NCBI GenBank assembly: GCA_019594305.1
Contig: JAFDTZ010000045.1
Coordinates: forward strand, 1 to 15,434
Reading direction: 5' to 3'
Source: Thermoplasmata archaeon
Lineage (GTDB): Archaea; Thermoplasmatota; Thermoplasmata; Halarchaeoplasmatales; Halarchaeoplasmataceae
Length of the DNA stretch: 15,434 nucleotides
Both the position numbers and the translations under genes were made by a program. Below, one piece after another: positions 5,867-12,068 of the stretch. Position 1 is the first letter of the stretch. Each line of letters opens with the position of its first letter. The notes beneath the pieces were generated by a model. The model saw only the letters and a list, made by a program, of their open reading frames with translations. It ran no database searches and was not told the DNA's origin.

Positions 5867-6670
5867 ATGAAAAGAGACATAATAGATATAGATGAAGAGC
5901 TGTGTAACGGCTGCGGAGAGTGCGTGAAGGGATGCCCCGAGGGCGCACTTCAGGTTATCGACGGGAAGGCCCGGTTGGTAAACGAAGCCTTCTGCGATGG
6001 CTTGGGTGCTTGTATAGGCGATTGCTCGGTTGACGCTATTATAATTGAGGAACGGGAGGCCGAGCCCCACGACGAAAAAGCGGTTGTCGAGAGGATGATA
6101 GAACAGGGAGAAAACGTGCTGAAGGCCCATCTGGAACATCTGAGAGAGCACGGCCAGAGCGAGCTGCTGCTAGAAGCCCTGGAGCACCTCGATGAACGGG
6201 GTGTTAAGAGTCCATTGCAGGGCGAGCCCACTACCGCCTGCGGCTGCCCCTCGGCGGTGGCATCACAATGGGAGGGCGATGTCCAGGAAAGCGATGCCAG
6301 GATATCATCACAGCTGAGGCAGTGGCCTGTTCAGCTTCATCTTGTACCAGTGGAAGCGTCGTACTTCAAGAACGCCGATCTGGTCATCGCCGCGGACTGC
6401 GTACCCTTCGCCTACCCCAACTTTCACACCGACTTTCTTAAAGGTAAAAGTTTGATCATCGGCTGTCCCAAATTGGACGATGCCAGCAGATACATCGAAA
6501 AGCTCACAGAAATATTCAAAAGAAATGACATCCAGAGTATCACCATAGCACACATGGAGGTGCCATGCTGTTTCGGGCTGGTGCAGATAGTAAACAAAGC
6601 TATGAAAAATTCCGGCAAGGATATACCTGTGGAAGATGTGACAGTGACCGTACGGGGCGAGCAGAAATAG
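5867..6670 (+). CDS. Ferredoxin-like Fe-S protein of the Hcp-associated type
   Basis: 267 residues. The N-terminal dicluster ferredoxin domain has C13xxC16xxC19xxxC23 for one [4Fe-4S] cluster, and a second site with only three cysteines, C43, C49 and C53 (CDGLGACIGDC); the usual second cysteine is L46. A charged helical linker (about 64-115) follows. The C-terminal domain has further conserved-looking cysteines: C125/C127 (ACGCPSA), C178 (AADCVPFAYP), C200 (IGCPKLDD) and C234/C235 (VPCCFG), which suggest more metal binding or redox chemistry. I recall this family near hybrid-cluster-protein and cupin genes in anaerobes, so a role in electron transfer during nitrosative or oxidative stress is likely but not proven. 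The start is ATG 5867, 1 nt after the regulator stop with GGTG just upstream; longer N-terminal readings overlap the regulator. Confidence 0.75.
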   Translation: MKRDIIDIDEELCNGCGECVKGCPEGALQVIDGKARLVNEAFCDGLGACIGDCSVDAIIIEEREAEPHDEKAVVERMIEQGENVLKAHLEHLREHGQSELLLEALEHLDERGVKSPLQGEPTTACGCPSAVASQWEGDVQESDARISSQLRQWPVQLHLVPVEASYFKNADLVIAADCVPFAYPNFHTDFLKGKSLIIGCPKLDDASRYIEKLTEIFKRNDIQSITIAHMEVPCCFGLVQIVNKAMKNSGKDIPVEDVTVTVRGEQK

Positions 6671-6679
6671 GGTGAGAAA

Positions 6680-6991
6680 ATGGAACTGATAAACTTAAAA
6701 GATTATAAAGCAACTGACAAATTCACACCAAACAAACTTATCTGGCAGGAAGATGTAGAAGTGGTGTTACTGGCCTTCGTACCGGGACAGGGTTTGAAAG
6801 AACATACCACTCCGGTTGACGTATTCTTTCACGTGATACAAGGTACCGCTGAAATACCGGTTGGCGATGAGACAGAAGAGATACCGGAAGGTACCATCGT
6901 ACTAAGCCCGAAGAACATACCCCACAACGTCAGGAACACAAGCAACAAGGACGCTAAGATACTGGTGGTGAAGACGCCGAGACCGAGATAA
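6680..6991 (+). CDS. Small cupin-domain protein
   Basis: 103 residues, a single conserved beta-barrel of the RmlC-like cupin type. Motif 1 lies around G38 to G55 (LKEHTTPVDVFFHVIQG) with metal-binding candidates H42 and H51. Motif 2 runs from about G71 through P81-H82 (IVLSPKNIPHNV). Such small cupins bind a metal or small molecule; the reaction is unknown. GGTGA (6671-6675) precedes ATG 6680 and the gap from the Fe-S protein stop is 9 nt, so it is the third gene of the regulator operon. The stop directly abuts the PadR stop on the other strand; a T-rich stretch (about 7010-7016) just inside the PadR gene could end transcription. Confidence 0.8.
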   Translation: MELINLKDYKATDKFTPNKLIWQEDVEVVLLAFVPGQGLKEHTTPVDVFFHVIQGTAEIPVGDETEEIPEGTIVLSPKNIPHNVRNTSNKDAKILVVKTPRPR

Positions 6992-7387
6992 TCATAAACC
7001 GAATTCTTCCCTTATTTTTTCCATCAATTCACTGAATTTTTCTTCACCGTATATCTTCCTGTAAACACATAGGAAGCCCAGCACGTTTTCCTGGGCCATC
7101 TTACCGATCTCTTTCATCCCATCCTCTCTTTTCTTCAACTCCTCCTCTCCCCTCTCGGTTAACCTGTAGTACTTTCTATCCTCCTCTCCTCTCTCCGCCC
7201 TTTGAATGAAGCCTTTCTTTTCCATGCGATTGAGGGTACCGTAAATAGTTCCGTAACTGGGATCCCAATGTTCGTTGGATATGTCTTTTAGATTATTGAT
7301 CAGCTCATATCCATAGGTGGTCCCTTGCTTGCGGATGTTTTTCAATATAAGATAGCTGATGAGCTCGCTTGGAATCCTCTTCTGCAT
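6992..7387 (-). CDS. PadR family transcriptional regulator
   Basis: 131 residues. The N-terminal winged helix is typical of PadR: ISYLILKNIRKQGTTYGYEL (residues 10-29), then WDPSYGTIYGTLNRMEKKGF with the family's conserved YGT(I/L)Y pattern, and a basic wing (EEDRKYYRLTERGEEEL). The helical C-terminal part (about 90-131) would form the dimer interface. PadR proteins bind palindromic operators and are released by small ligands or phenolic/toxic compounds. It is divergent from the split permease genes, and a perfect palindrome covers both TATA boxes, so autoregulation and control of the permease are well supported. There is no clear Shine-Dalgarno site; the predicted leader is about 20 nt. Confidence 0.9.
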   Translation of the reverse strand: MQKRIPSELISYLILKNIRKQGTTYGYELINNLKDISNEHWDPSYGTIYGTLNRMEKKGFIQRAERGEEDRKYYRLTERGEEELKKREDGMKEIGKMAQENVLGFLCVYRKIYGEEKFSELMEKIREEFGL

Positions 7388-7431
7388 ACATCACAGGATA
7401 ACATAACGCTATTTGTCCTTTTTGGAATAAG

Positions 7432-7456
7432 TATAAATACTACGTTACGTAGTATT
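7432..7456. promoter_or_regulatory. PadR operator over two back-to-back TATA boxes
   Basis: A perfect inverted repeat has 10-bp arms AATACTACGT (7436-7445) and ACGTAGTATT (7447-7456) around one T. The plus-strand box TATAAATA (7432-7439), which would serve the permease, and a minus-strand box TTTATACT (complement of 7431-7438), which would serve padR, overlap each other and the left arm. A partial extra half-site, ACTACG, follows at about 7459-7464. A dimer bound here would block both promoters. Confidence 0.75.
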
Positions 7457-7480
7457 ACACTACGAAACAAGGTGTTGAAA

Positions 7481-7963
7481 ATGAGAATCACAACCATAGC
7501 CCTGATTTCTTTGGCCGTATTCCTTTTACTTTGGTCATTTAGGAAGGATAAAGATAAAACAAAGAAGAGCCTGAGGCTCTCCGGAAAAAGACTCAAAGGC
7601 ATAGGTGTAGAGATAATCTCGATATTAGCGTTGATCGGCCTTTTTTTAACCCTGATACCCCCCGGAACCATAAGAACGATCTTGGGTGATACGTCTGTGC
7701 CGTTAGCTACTATCATCTCCGCCGCCTTTGGAAGTGTTTCATTGATACCTGCCTTCGTGGCTTTCCCACTTGCCGCCTCCTTGGTAGATCAAGGGGCCCA
7801 TCTGGTATCAATGGCGGCTTTCATAACCACTCTGACCATGGTGGGTTTCATAACCGCCCCCATAGAAATCGAATACTTCGGTAAGAAATTCACTCTGATA
7901 AGAAACATTCTGAGTTTTTTAGCGGCGATATTGATAGCATTGGGCATGGGGGTAATCCTTTGA
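7481..7963 (+). CDS. Permease half-subunit A (ArsP/COG0701-like)
   Basis: 160 residues. There is an N-terminal transmembrane anchor (about 4-20), a basic cytoplasmic linker (RKDKDKTKKS), then three or four hydrophobic segments. The block FGSVSLIPAFVAFPLAA (83-99), followed by ITAPIEIEYFG (124-134), resembles one half of the ArsP_1/COG0701 permease fold and is clearly similar to a block in the next gene. Normal family members are single chains of roughly 300-350 residues with two such halves; here each half has its own gene, so a heterodimer is inferred. I chose ATG 7481 because AAGGTG (7469-7474) lies 6 nt upstream and the PadR-controlled TATA box is about 45 nt upstream. Members move arsenicals or other toxic compounds; this substrate is unknown. 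Confidence 0.7.
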   Translation: MRITTIALISLAVFLLLWSFRKDKDKTKKSLRLSGKRLKGIGVEIISILALIGLFLTLIPPGTIRTILGDTSVPLATIISAAFGSVSLIPAFVAFPLAASLVDQGAHLVSMAAFITTLTMVGFITAPIEIEYFGKKFTLIRNILSFLAAILIALGMGVIL

Positions 7964-8697
7964 ACATCGAGGATTTAAAGGGTCTGGTAAAGAACAATAA
8001 AATTGCCGCATTCACCATATGTGCATATGTAGCGGTCCTTGTTTATTCCCCCACCATATTTTTTGACAGCCTCAAAATGACTTCCATATATTTTAGAGAG
8101 ATGGTAGAAATATTGCCAGCGGTATTCATAATAACAGGATTGGTGGAAGTTTGGGTCTCCAGGGAAACCATAATGAATACCTTCGGAGAGGATTCGGGCA
8201 TGAAAGGCAGGTTGATATCAGTTCTGATGGGCTCTTTCTCCGCAGGACCGATATACGCCGCCTTTCCGGTTACCTATACCTTACTCAAAAAAGGTTCCTC
8301 CGTATCCAACATTGTGATCATATTGAGTGCCTGGGCGGTTGTGAAGGTCCCAATGCTCTTCGTGGAAGCTCAGTTCATGGGGCTGCCGTTCATGTTGACT
8401 AGATACGTGATCACCGTACCTGCTATAATAGGCATCGGAGTGGTAACCGGTAAATTAGTTAGTAGGGAACAGTTGATACGCGGTTCTACTGAGGAAGACA
8501 TATTAGTGGAGAGACTTGTTCAAGTACTACCGGGGCACAACTGCGGGGCATGCAGTTATCAATCGTGTCATGAAACTGCAAAGGCCCTGATATCCGGAAT
8601 TGCGGATCCATCCGTTTGCCTCCCGGCCGAAGATGAGGAAAAGGAAGAGATCAAGAAAATACTTGAGTCTCATCCCAAAAAACAGAAAGCGAAATAA
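7960..8697 (+). CDS. Permease half-subunit B with C-terminal [4Fe-4S] domain
   Basis: 245 residues. About five hydrophobic segments come first, with MGSFSAGPIYAAFPVTYTLL (90-109) matching the block in the partner gene (GS.S..P...AFP....L...G). After a short linker (~165-190) comes PGHNCGACSYQSC...C with C195, C198, C203 and C220, spacing CX2CX4CX16C. This is the FeS domain (pfam04060 type) known from RnfB and corrinoid Fe-S proteins, probably a [4Fe-4S] cluster on the cytoplasmic face. The tail is highly charged. The start is TTG 7960, overlapping the previous stop as TTGA, with GGGGGT (about 7947-7953) 6 nt upstream: translational coupling. The Fe-S domain suggests redox sensing or gating, or electron-coupled transport (inference). 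Confidence 0.75.
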   Translation: MNIEDLKGLVKNNKIAAFTICAYVAVLVYSPTIFFDSLKMTSIYFREMVEILPAVFIITGLVEVWVSRETIMNTFGEDSGMKGRLISVLMGSFSAGPIYAAFPVTYTLLKKGSSVSNIVIILSAWAVVKVPMLFVEAQFMGLPFMLTRYVITVPAIIGIGVVTGKLVSREQLIRGSTEEDILVERLVQVLPGHNCGACSYQSCHETAKALISGIADPSVCLPAEDEEKEEIKKILESHPKKQKAK

Positions 8698-8913
8698 TTC
8701 GCAGATAACACAAGAACTGGAGGATCAAGATGATTTGACGTTGGTAGGTCTGGAAATGTTATTCTGACGGCCCCGTAACCATCTTCATGGATCGGATCGA
8801 GGAAAGAGGGGTGCGTAGTAGGACCTAAATCGAACCGCCATTACTAGTGTGTTTTATGGATTCCGGGCACAAGTGATAACTTGTTGAAGTTCATATGCAG
8901 ATAACGGTTAATC
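8698..8913. other. Gene-free stretch, possibly decayed gene
   Basis: No convincing gene. A strong Shine-Dalgarno GGAGGA (8719-8724) sits 5 nt before ATG 8730, but that reading stops after two codons (ATG ATT TGA). All plus-strand frames are interrupted within about 25 codons. This looks like the start of a lost third gene of the permease operon. The nonamer GCAGATAAC occurs at 8701-8709 and 8898-8906, which may be chance. Confidence 0.35.
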
Positions 8914-9093
8914 ATGTTGAAGAAAAAGGCCGCGGAAGGCTATATGATGGGCGACCTCAGCATCAGCGGGGCGGCGGACATGGTCACAATCACCGTCTGG
9001 GAGATGATGAATTTTCTTATGGACGAGGGTTATGAATCCGATTATTCAGGCAGGGACATGATGGAAGAGTTCGAGATGCTCGAAAGCATGTGA
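8914..9093 (+). CDS. UPF0175-like antitoxin, orphan or remnant
   Basis: A 59-residue protein. Residues 3-40 (KKKAAEGYMMGDLSISGAAD, then MVTITVWEMMNFLMDEGY) match the UPF0175 pattern: an alpha-helix, G.IS...AA, a recognition-type helix ending ..L...G, then a short acidic C-terminus (DMMEEFEML). UPF0175 proteins are the helix-turn-helix antitoxins usually paired with PIN-like toxins; no such toxin is adjacent. ATG 8914 is the first start after an in-frame stop at 8902. Full-length members have about 20 more residues at the N-terminus, so this copy is short, perhaps trimmed by decay of the upstream stretch. There is no good Shine-Dalgarno site. Its last 77 nt overlap the end of the ATPase gene on the other strand. 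Confidence 0.5.
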   Translation: MLKKKAAEGYMMGDLSISGAADMVTITVWEMMNFLMDEGYESDYSGRDMMEEFEMLESM

Positions 9094-10486
9094 TATTAAT
9101 ATAATCGTGATTATATCGTTCTTTTAACCCACTCCAGATATCACCAATGTCAACCAGTATCAAGTCCTCGATATCATATAACTCCTCATGAAAACCCGAT
9201 TTTGAGAAGAGAGCGTACTCCACCTTTCTATCTTTGTTATGCCATCTGATACTTTCTTCCTTTTCAAGCATACCCGTGTACACCTTTTTTTTAACCGGAT
9301 TCGTACTCCATATACACTCGCCTATCAACATCTTTTTTCTTTTGTGATCCAGGGCAACGATATCCACCTCATCCTCTTGGTACCACCATCGCCCGACTTT
9401 TGAGTAATCCATGGTCTTTCCCACATAATCTCGACAGATCTCCTCGAATATAGGCGATATAAAAGAGTGTTCGCTCTCCTGGAACTCCCTTAACACGGAT
9501 TCGATCCTTCCTTCCTCTATGTTGGACCTATTCGGTAGAATATAATAGAAATAGAATCTGAAGAAATTATCCGTTATCTTGTACAGCCCTCGTCTTTGTT
9601 TTTTGGTGGGAGAGGTTGTTACAGGTTCCTCTCGTTTCACAAGGCCCAAGGTTCGTAGTTTGGCAAGGTATTGAGAGATCATGTTACCTTCCAAACCCAT
9701 GGCATTGGACAATCCGTTGAGAGTTGTGACCCCCCTGGCGATATGAAGAAGTATTGATCGGTATCTTTCGGGAGACCTCAGTTCGGTTCTCAAGATGAAA
9801 TCCACAGCATCCTTTAACGGCGCGTTAATCTTCAATATCGTTCTTTCCAGATTTTCGAAAAGGGAAAGGTCGTTGCTGAGCATCTCCAGATAAGCAGGTA
9901 CACCGCCGTAAACCGAATAATATCTCATGATCTCCTCTTCACCTTTATCCGGCAGAAAGCTTTGCAGGGACACCATAGGTAGTTCCTTTAACCGTATCTG
10001 TGATGTTTTCCTTCCGTACAGGGGGCTGTCACTTCTCATTATACTGTCTTCTATCATGGATATTGACGAGCCGCACAGAACAAGGTCGACTTCAGAGTTC
10101 TTGAGGTACTCGTCCCATCCCTTCTGGAAAACCGACGGAATGGCATTTTCTGCCTGTATCAGATACGGAAATTCGTCCACGACCAGTATAAAGCGTTTGC
10201 CTAGATTACCAATATAATTGAAGAAGCCATCCCATCTATTGAAAGAGACGTTTTTCAACAGTTCATCATGGAGTTCATCACCGGCTTGTTTCTGAAGGTC
10301 TTGAAACTGCTGGTCGACGGGCAGCTCCGTGGCCAGGTAATACACATACTCCTTATCCTTTACGAACTCCTTTATCAGCGAGGTCTTGCCTACCCGTCTT
10401 CTCCCGTAGATGACGATAAAGGAGCTTCGTTCACCTTTCCATTCTTCTTCAAGTGCCTTCAATTCTTTTTCCCTATCAACGAACAT
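9017..10486 (-). CDS. Archaeal ATPase (ATPase_2) with DUF234 tail
   Basis: 489 residues. The STAND/AAA-like ATPase domain has Walker A GRRRVGKT (28-35), Walker B FILVVDE (99-105) and a sensor-like LCGSSISMIEDS (137-148). A winged-helix segment (about 240-300) and a C-terminal DUF234 region follow. DUF234 resembles a PD-(D/E)xK nuclease core: EDEVDIVALD (371-380) and IGECIW (388-393), where the usual lysine after GEC is isoleucine, so cleavage activity is doubtful. The fold normally ends near residue 457; the remaining ~30 residues (from RYNHDY) are encoded by a direct-repeat copy and by sequence antisense to the UPF0175 gene, so they look like read-through. ATG 10486 lies about 29 nt from a TATA box inside the other repeat copy (leaderless). 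These ATPases spread between archaea; function is poorly known. Confidence 0.85.
   Translation of the reverse strand: MFVDREKELKALEEEWKGERSSFIVIYGRRRVGKTSLIKEFVKDKEYVYYLATELPVDQQFQDLQKQAGDELHDELLKNVSFNRWDGFFNYIGNLGKRFILVVDEFPYLIQAENAIPSVFQKGWDEYLKNSEVDLVLCGSSISMIEDSIMRSDSPLYGRKTSQIRLKELPMVSLQSFLPDKGEEEIMRYYSVYGGVPAYLEMLSNDLSLFENLERTILKINAPLKDAVDFILRTELRSPERYRSILLHIARGVTTLNGLSNAMGLEGNMISQYLAKLRTLGLVKREEPVTTSPTKKQRRGLYKITDNFFRFYFYYILPNRSNIEEGRIESVLREFQESEHSFISPIFEEICRDYVGKTMDYSKVGRWWYQEDEVDIVALDHKRKKMLIGECIWSTNPVKKKVYTGMLEKEESIRWHNKDRKVEYALFSKSGFHEELYDIEDLILVDIGDIWSGLKERYNHDYINITCFRASRTLPSCPCLNNRIHNPRP
9102..9116. repeat. 15-bp direct repeat, copy 1
   Basis: TAATCGTGATTATAT, identical to 10503-10517. 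It lies inside the 3' end of the ATPase reading frame, just past the natural end of its DUF234 domain. It contains a small dyad, ATAATC-GT-GATTAT. Confidence 0.75.
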
Positions 10487-10502
10487 ATAATCGTAAATAG
10501 GC

Positions 10503-10517
10503 TAATCGTGATTATAT
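10503..10517. repeat. 15-bp direct repeat, copy 2, with ATPase TATA box
   Basis: TAATCGTGATTATAT, the same orientation and sequence as 9102-9116. On the minus strand it contributes TATATAA (complement of 10512-10518), placed to start the ATPase mRNA about 3 nt before ATG 10486. The repeats bracket a 1.4-kb unit holding the whole ATPase gene. Confidence 0.75.
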
Positions 10518-10520
10518 AGT

Positions 10521-10651
10521 TTTGGGTCATTCTAATACGTGAATCAGTCCTGTAATATCCCCATTGCCAGGCAGGTTTTCTTCTAAAAAGCACACTGTGA
10601 ATATGGTAAAACCTCTTGTCTTGGTGTTCCCCATCATAATGGGTTTATAAA
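10521..10651 (+). promoter_or_regulatory. Intergenic region with hairpin and TATA box
   Basis: I see no conserved gene. Near its right end CCCAT (10630-10634) and ATGGG (10639-10643) form a perfect inverted repeat around CATA. It directly abuts a TATA-like TTTATAAA (10644-10651) that could serve the small downstream gene. A dyad touching the upstream side of a TATA box resembles the layout before cooS. Confidence 0.35.
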
Positions 10652-10678
10652 GATGCCAAAAAGAGGGGTGAAGATGGG

Positions 10679-10780
10679 GTGTTGTGGTTGATAGTTGTTC
10701 TCGTGGGTGGTTTAGTGGGCCTGATAACATGGCTGATAGTTAGGCCCGAAATACAGGATCATTATGACTATTGGAAGTGA
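10679..10780 (+). CDS. Candidate 33-residue single-pass membrane peptide
   Basis: A short gene beginning at GTG 10679. The peptide starts MLWLIVVLVGGLVGLITWLI (one transmembrane helix with a GGLVG packing motif) and ends in a polar, aromatic tail (VRPEIQDHYDYWK). Support: AGGGGTG (10664-10670) lies 8 nt before the GTG, a TATA box lies just upstream, and the hydrophobic-then-polar layout is unlikely by chance. Against: it is very short and unrecognised, and a transcript start predicted from the TATA box (near 10672) would lose the Shine-Dalgarno site. It stands alone, convergent with the thymidylate-kinase-like gene (stop 54 nt away). Confidence 0.35.
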   Translation: MLWLIVVLVGGLVGLITWLIVRPEIQDHYDYWK

Positions 10781-10834
10781 TATACATACTAAAAGAGATC
10801 ACTTATATGGTTTTTTGATCCAGTACACAAAAAT

Positions 10835-11410
10835 TCACCTGTTATGCCCGTTATCCAGTTTATCCAGTATGCAGTGTATATCTCCCTGGACCTTATCTAT
10901 TGGTCGGGAGGTATCTATGATGTGCCAGTCGTTAACTATACGTAGCGCCCTATCTCTGACCTTTTCCAGGGACTCAATATTCTCGAACATCTGGACGTTT
11001 TCGCGACCGTTTATGCGTTCCAAGGCTATCTCTGGTTTGACGTCCAGGAAGAACATGTAATCCGTCGTGGGCAGTAACTTCGAGAAGAATCGGTAAAAAC
11101 CCCTTGCCACGGGGTACGGAAGGTAAGCCACACCGCATAGGTATCTAACGAAGATCACGGTGTCCGCCTTGCCGTGATACTTTTTTACCGACCGGATGAC
11201 GTCCATTGCATAGTACGCGGAGGCTTCCAGCTGACTCTTCTTACCTCTGCTAAGTAAGGCCTGCCTAGCCCTGTAACCGTATGCATTATCGGAAGACGGG
11301 TGGGAACGTAATATTACACTCTCGCCCATGGACTCGTACCTTTTCTTTATCATCCGTGCGTGAGTATCTTTTCCGGCAGCGTCCAAACCGTCTATAACAA
11401 CGAACCGCAT
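10835..11410 (-). CDS. Thymidylate kinase-like protein
   Basis: 191 residues, of the thymidylate kinase superfamily (phosphorylates dTMP to dTDP with ATP in the cytoplasm). The P-loop is G8LDAAGKDT16 with a basic helix after it. The usual DR(Y/F) substrate-binding motif near 88-90 reads FVRYLCGVAYLPYP, i.e. valine in place of aspartate. The LID-type segment RINGREN (132-138) lies after FLDVKPEIAL. The C-terminal helix (DKVQGDIHCILDKL) is normal. Because of the altered DR motif and the lipid-metabolism neighbour, it could be a divergent paralogue acting on another nucleotide or phosphate ester; the true housekeeping enzyme may lie elsewhere. The start at ATG 11410 is 10 nt after the polyprenol kinase stop (same operon); I see no Shine-Dalgarno site. 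Confidence 0.75.
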   Translation of the reverse strand: MRFVVIDGLDAAGKDTHARMIKKRYESMGESVILRSHPSSDNAYGYRARQALLSRGKKSQLEASAYYAMDVIRSVKKYHGKADTVIFVRYLCGVAYLPYPVARGFYRFFSKLLPTTDYMFFLDVKPEIALERINGRENVQMFENIESLEKVRDRALRIVNDWHIIDTSRPIDKVQGDIHCILDKLDNGHNR

Positions 11411-11420
11411 TCTATTACTA

Positions 11421-12068
11421 TCAAAACAGGAAGTAATAAAGTATTGCGGCGCTTAACGAAACCGTAAGATTGTCCAATCCCTTGGGCGTGATACCTTCGA
11501 AAAAAGTTGCCGCCAGGGGCACTAATGGCAGAAGATAAAGTGGTTCCGGCATACCCCCATAGTAAACTAAAACGACTATTATCGTTATCATAGTGACCGC
11601 AAACATGGTGACGGAACCTTCAAGGGATTTTTCATCCCCGCATATGTTGAACTTTTTCTTACCGAAGCGACTCCCTACTATGGATGCGAATCCGTCCCCG
11701 TAGGACATGGCCACTATACCGACGGCGATGACCTCCAATCTTTGGAAGAACAGGAAGGCCAGTACGGTCCACGATATGGCGTAGTAGAACAGCCCTAGAC
11801 TATGGCCCTTGGATGAGGTTTTGCTAACTGTCTTCAAGGGCGAGTAAGGGCTCATGAGAAATGTCAAAACGATGAAGGGTGCGGCGGCCAGGAAGGTCAT
11901 CACCCAGCGGGTATCGAAGAGTGGAAGTATGAAGAGGATGTTGCCAACTCCGATATGCAGCATCTTTCGGCTGAGAAGTCCTTTATTGACTATCTTTTCT
12001 GAAACGATTATAAGAAAGAAAACGTAGATATAAACAAGGAGCAAACCGATAATGTCTCCGCCGGTCAT
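11421..12068 (-). CDS. CTP-dependent polyprenol/diacylglycerol kinase family
   Basis: 215 residues, about seven hydrophobic segments. Family marks of the dolichol kinase/phytol kinase (SEC59/VTE5-like) group, related to CDP-diglyceride synthetases: RKMLHIG (34-40), YGDGFASIVGSRFGKKKF (123-140), KSLEGS (147-152) and TPKGLDNLTV (194-203) with the conserved aspartate D199. Such enzymes phosphorylate isoprenoid alcohols or diacylglycerols with CTP in the membrane; in archaea they are linked to polyprenol salvage or glycan carrier lipids. I chose ATG 12068 over TTG 12080 because a minus-strand box ATTTTATATT (complement of 12091-12100) is centred about 27 nt upstream, giving a leaderless start. 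It is the first gene of a two-gene operon with the thymidylate-kinase-like gene and divergent from the HAD phosphatase. Confidence 0.8.
   Translation of the reverse strand: MTGGDIIGLLLVYIYVFFLIIVSEKIVNKGLLSRKMLHIGVGNILFILPLFDTRWVMTFLAAAPFIVLTFLMSPYSPLKTVSKTSSKGHSLGLFYYAISWTVLAFLFFQRLEVIAVGIVAMSYGDGFASIVGSRFGKKKFNICGDEKSLEGSVTMFAVTMITIIVVLVYYGGMPEPLYLLPLVPLAATFFEGITPKGLDNLTVSLSAAILYYFLF

Noticed and set aside
7325..7480. 52-residue extension on permease half A
   Set aside because: It would run through the PadR gene, the operator and the TATA box; ATG 7481 has a good Shine-Dalgarno site.
8701..8906. Nonamer GCAGATAAC occurring twice as a possible attachment or repeat site
   Set aside because: Nine bases are too few to exclude chance, and no integrase or other mobility gene is nearby.
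10527..10730. 67-residue minus-strand reading frame in the intergenic region
   Set aside because: No Shine-Dalgarno site or promoter, no recognisable pattern, and it is antisense to the more plausible small membrane gene.
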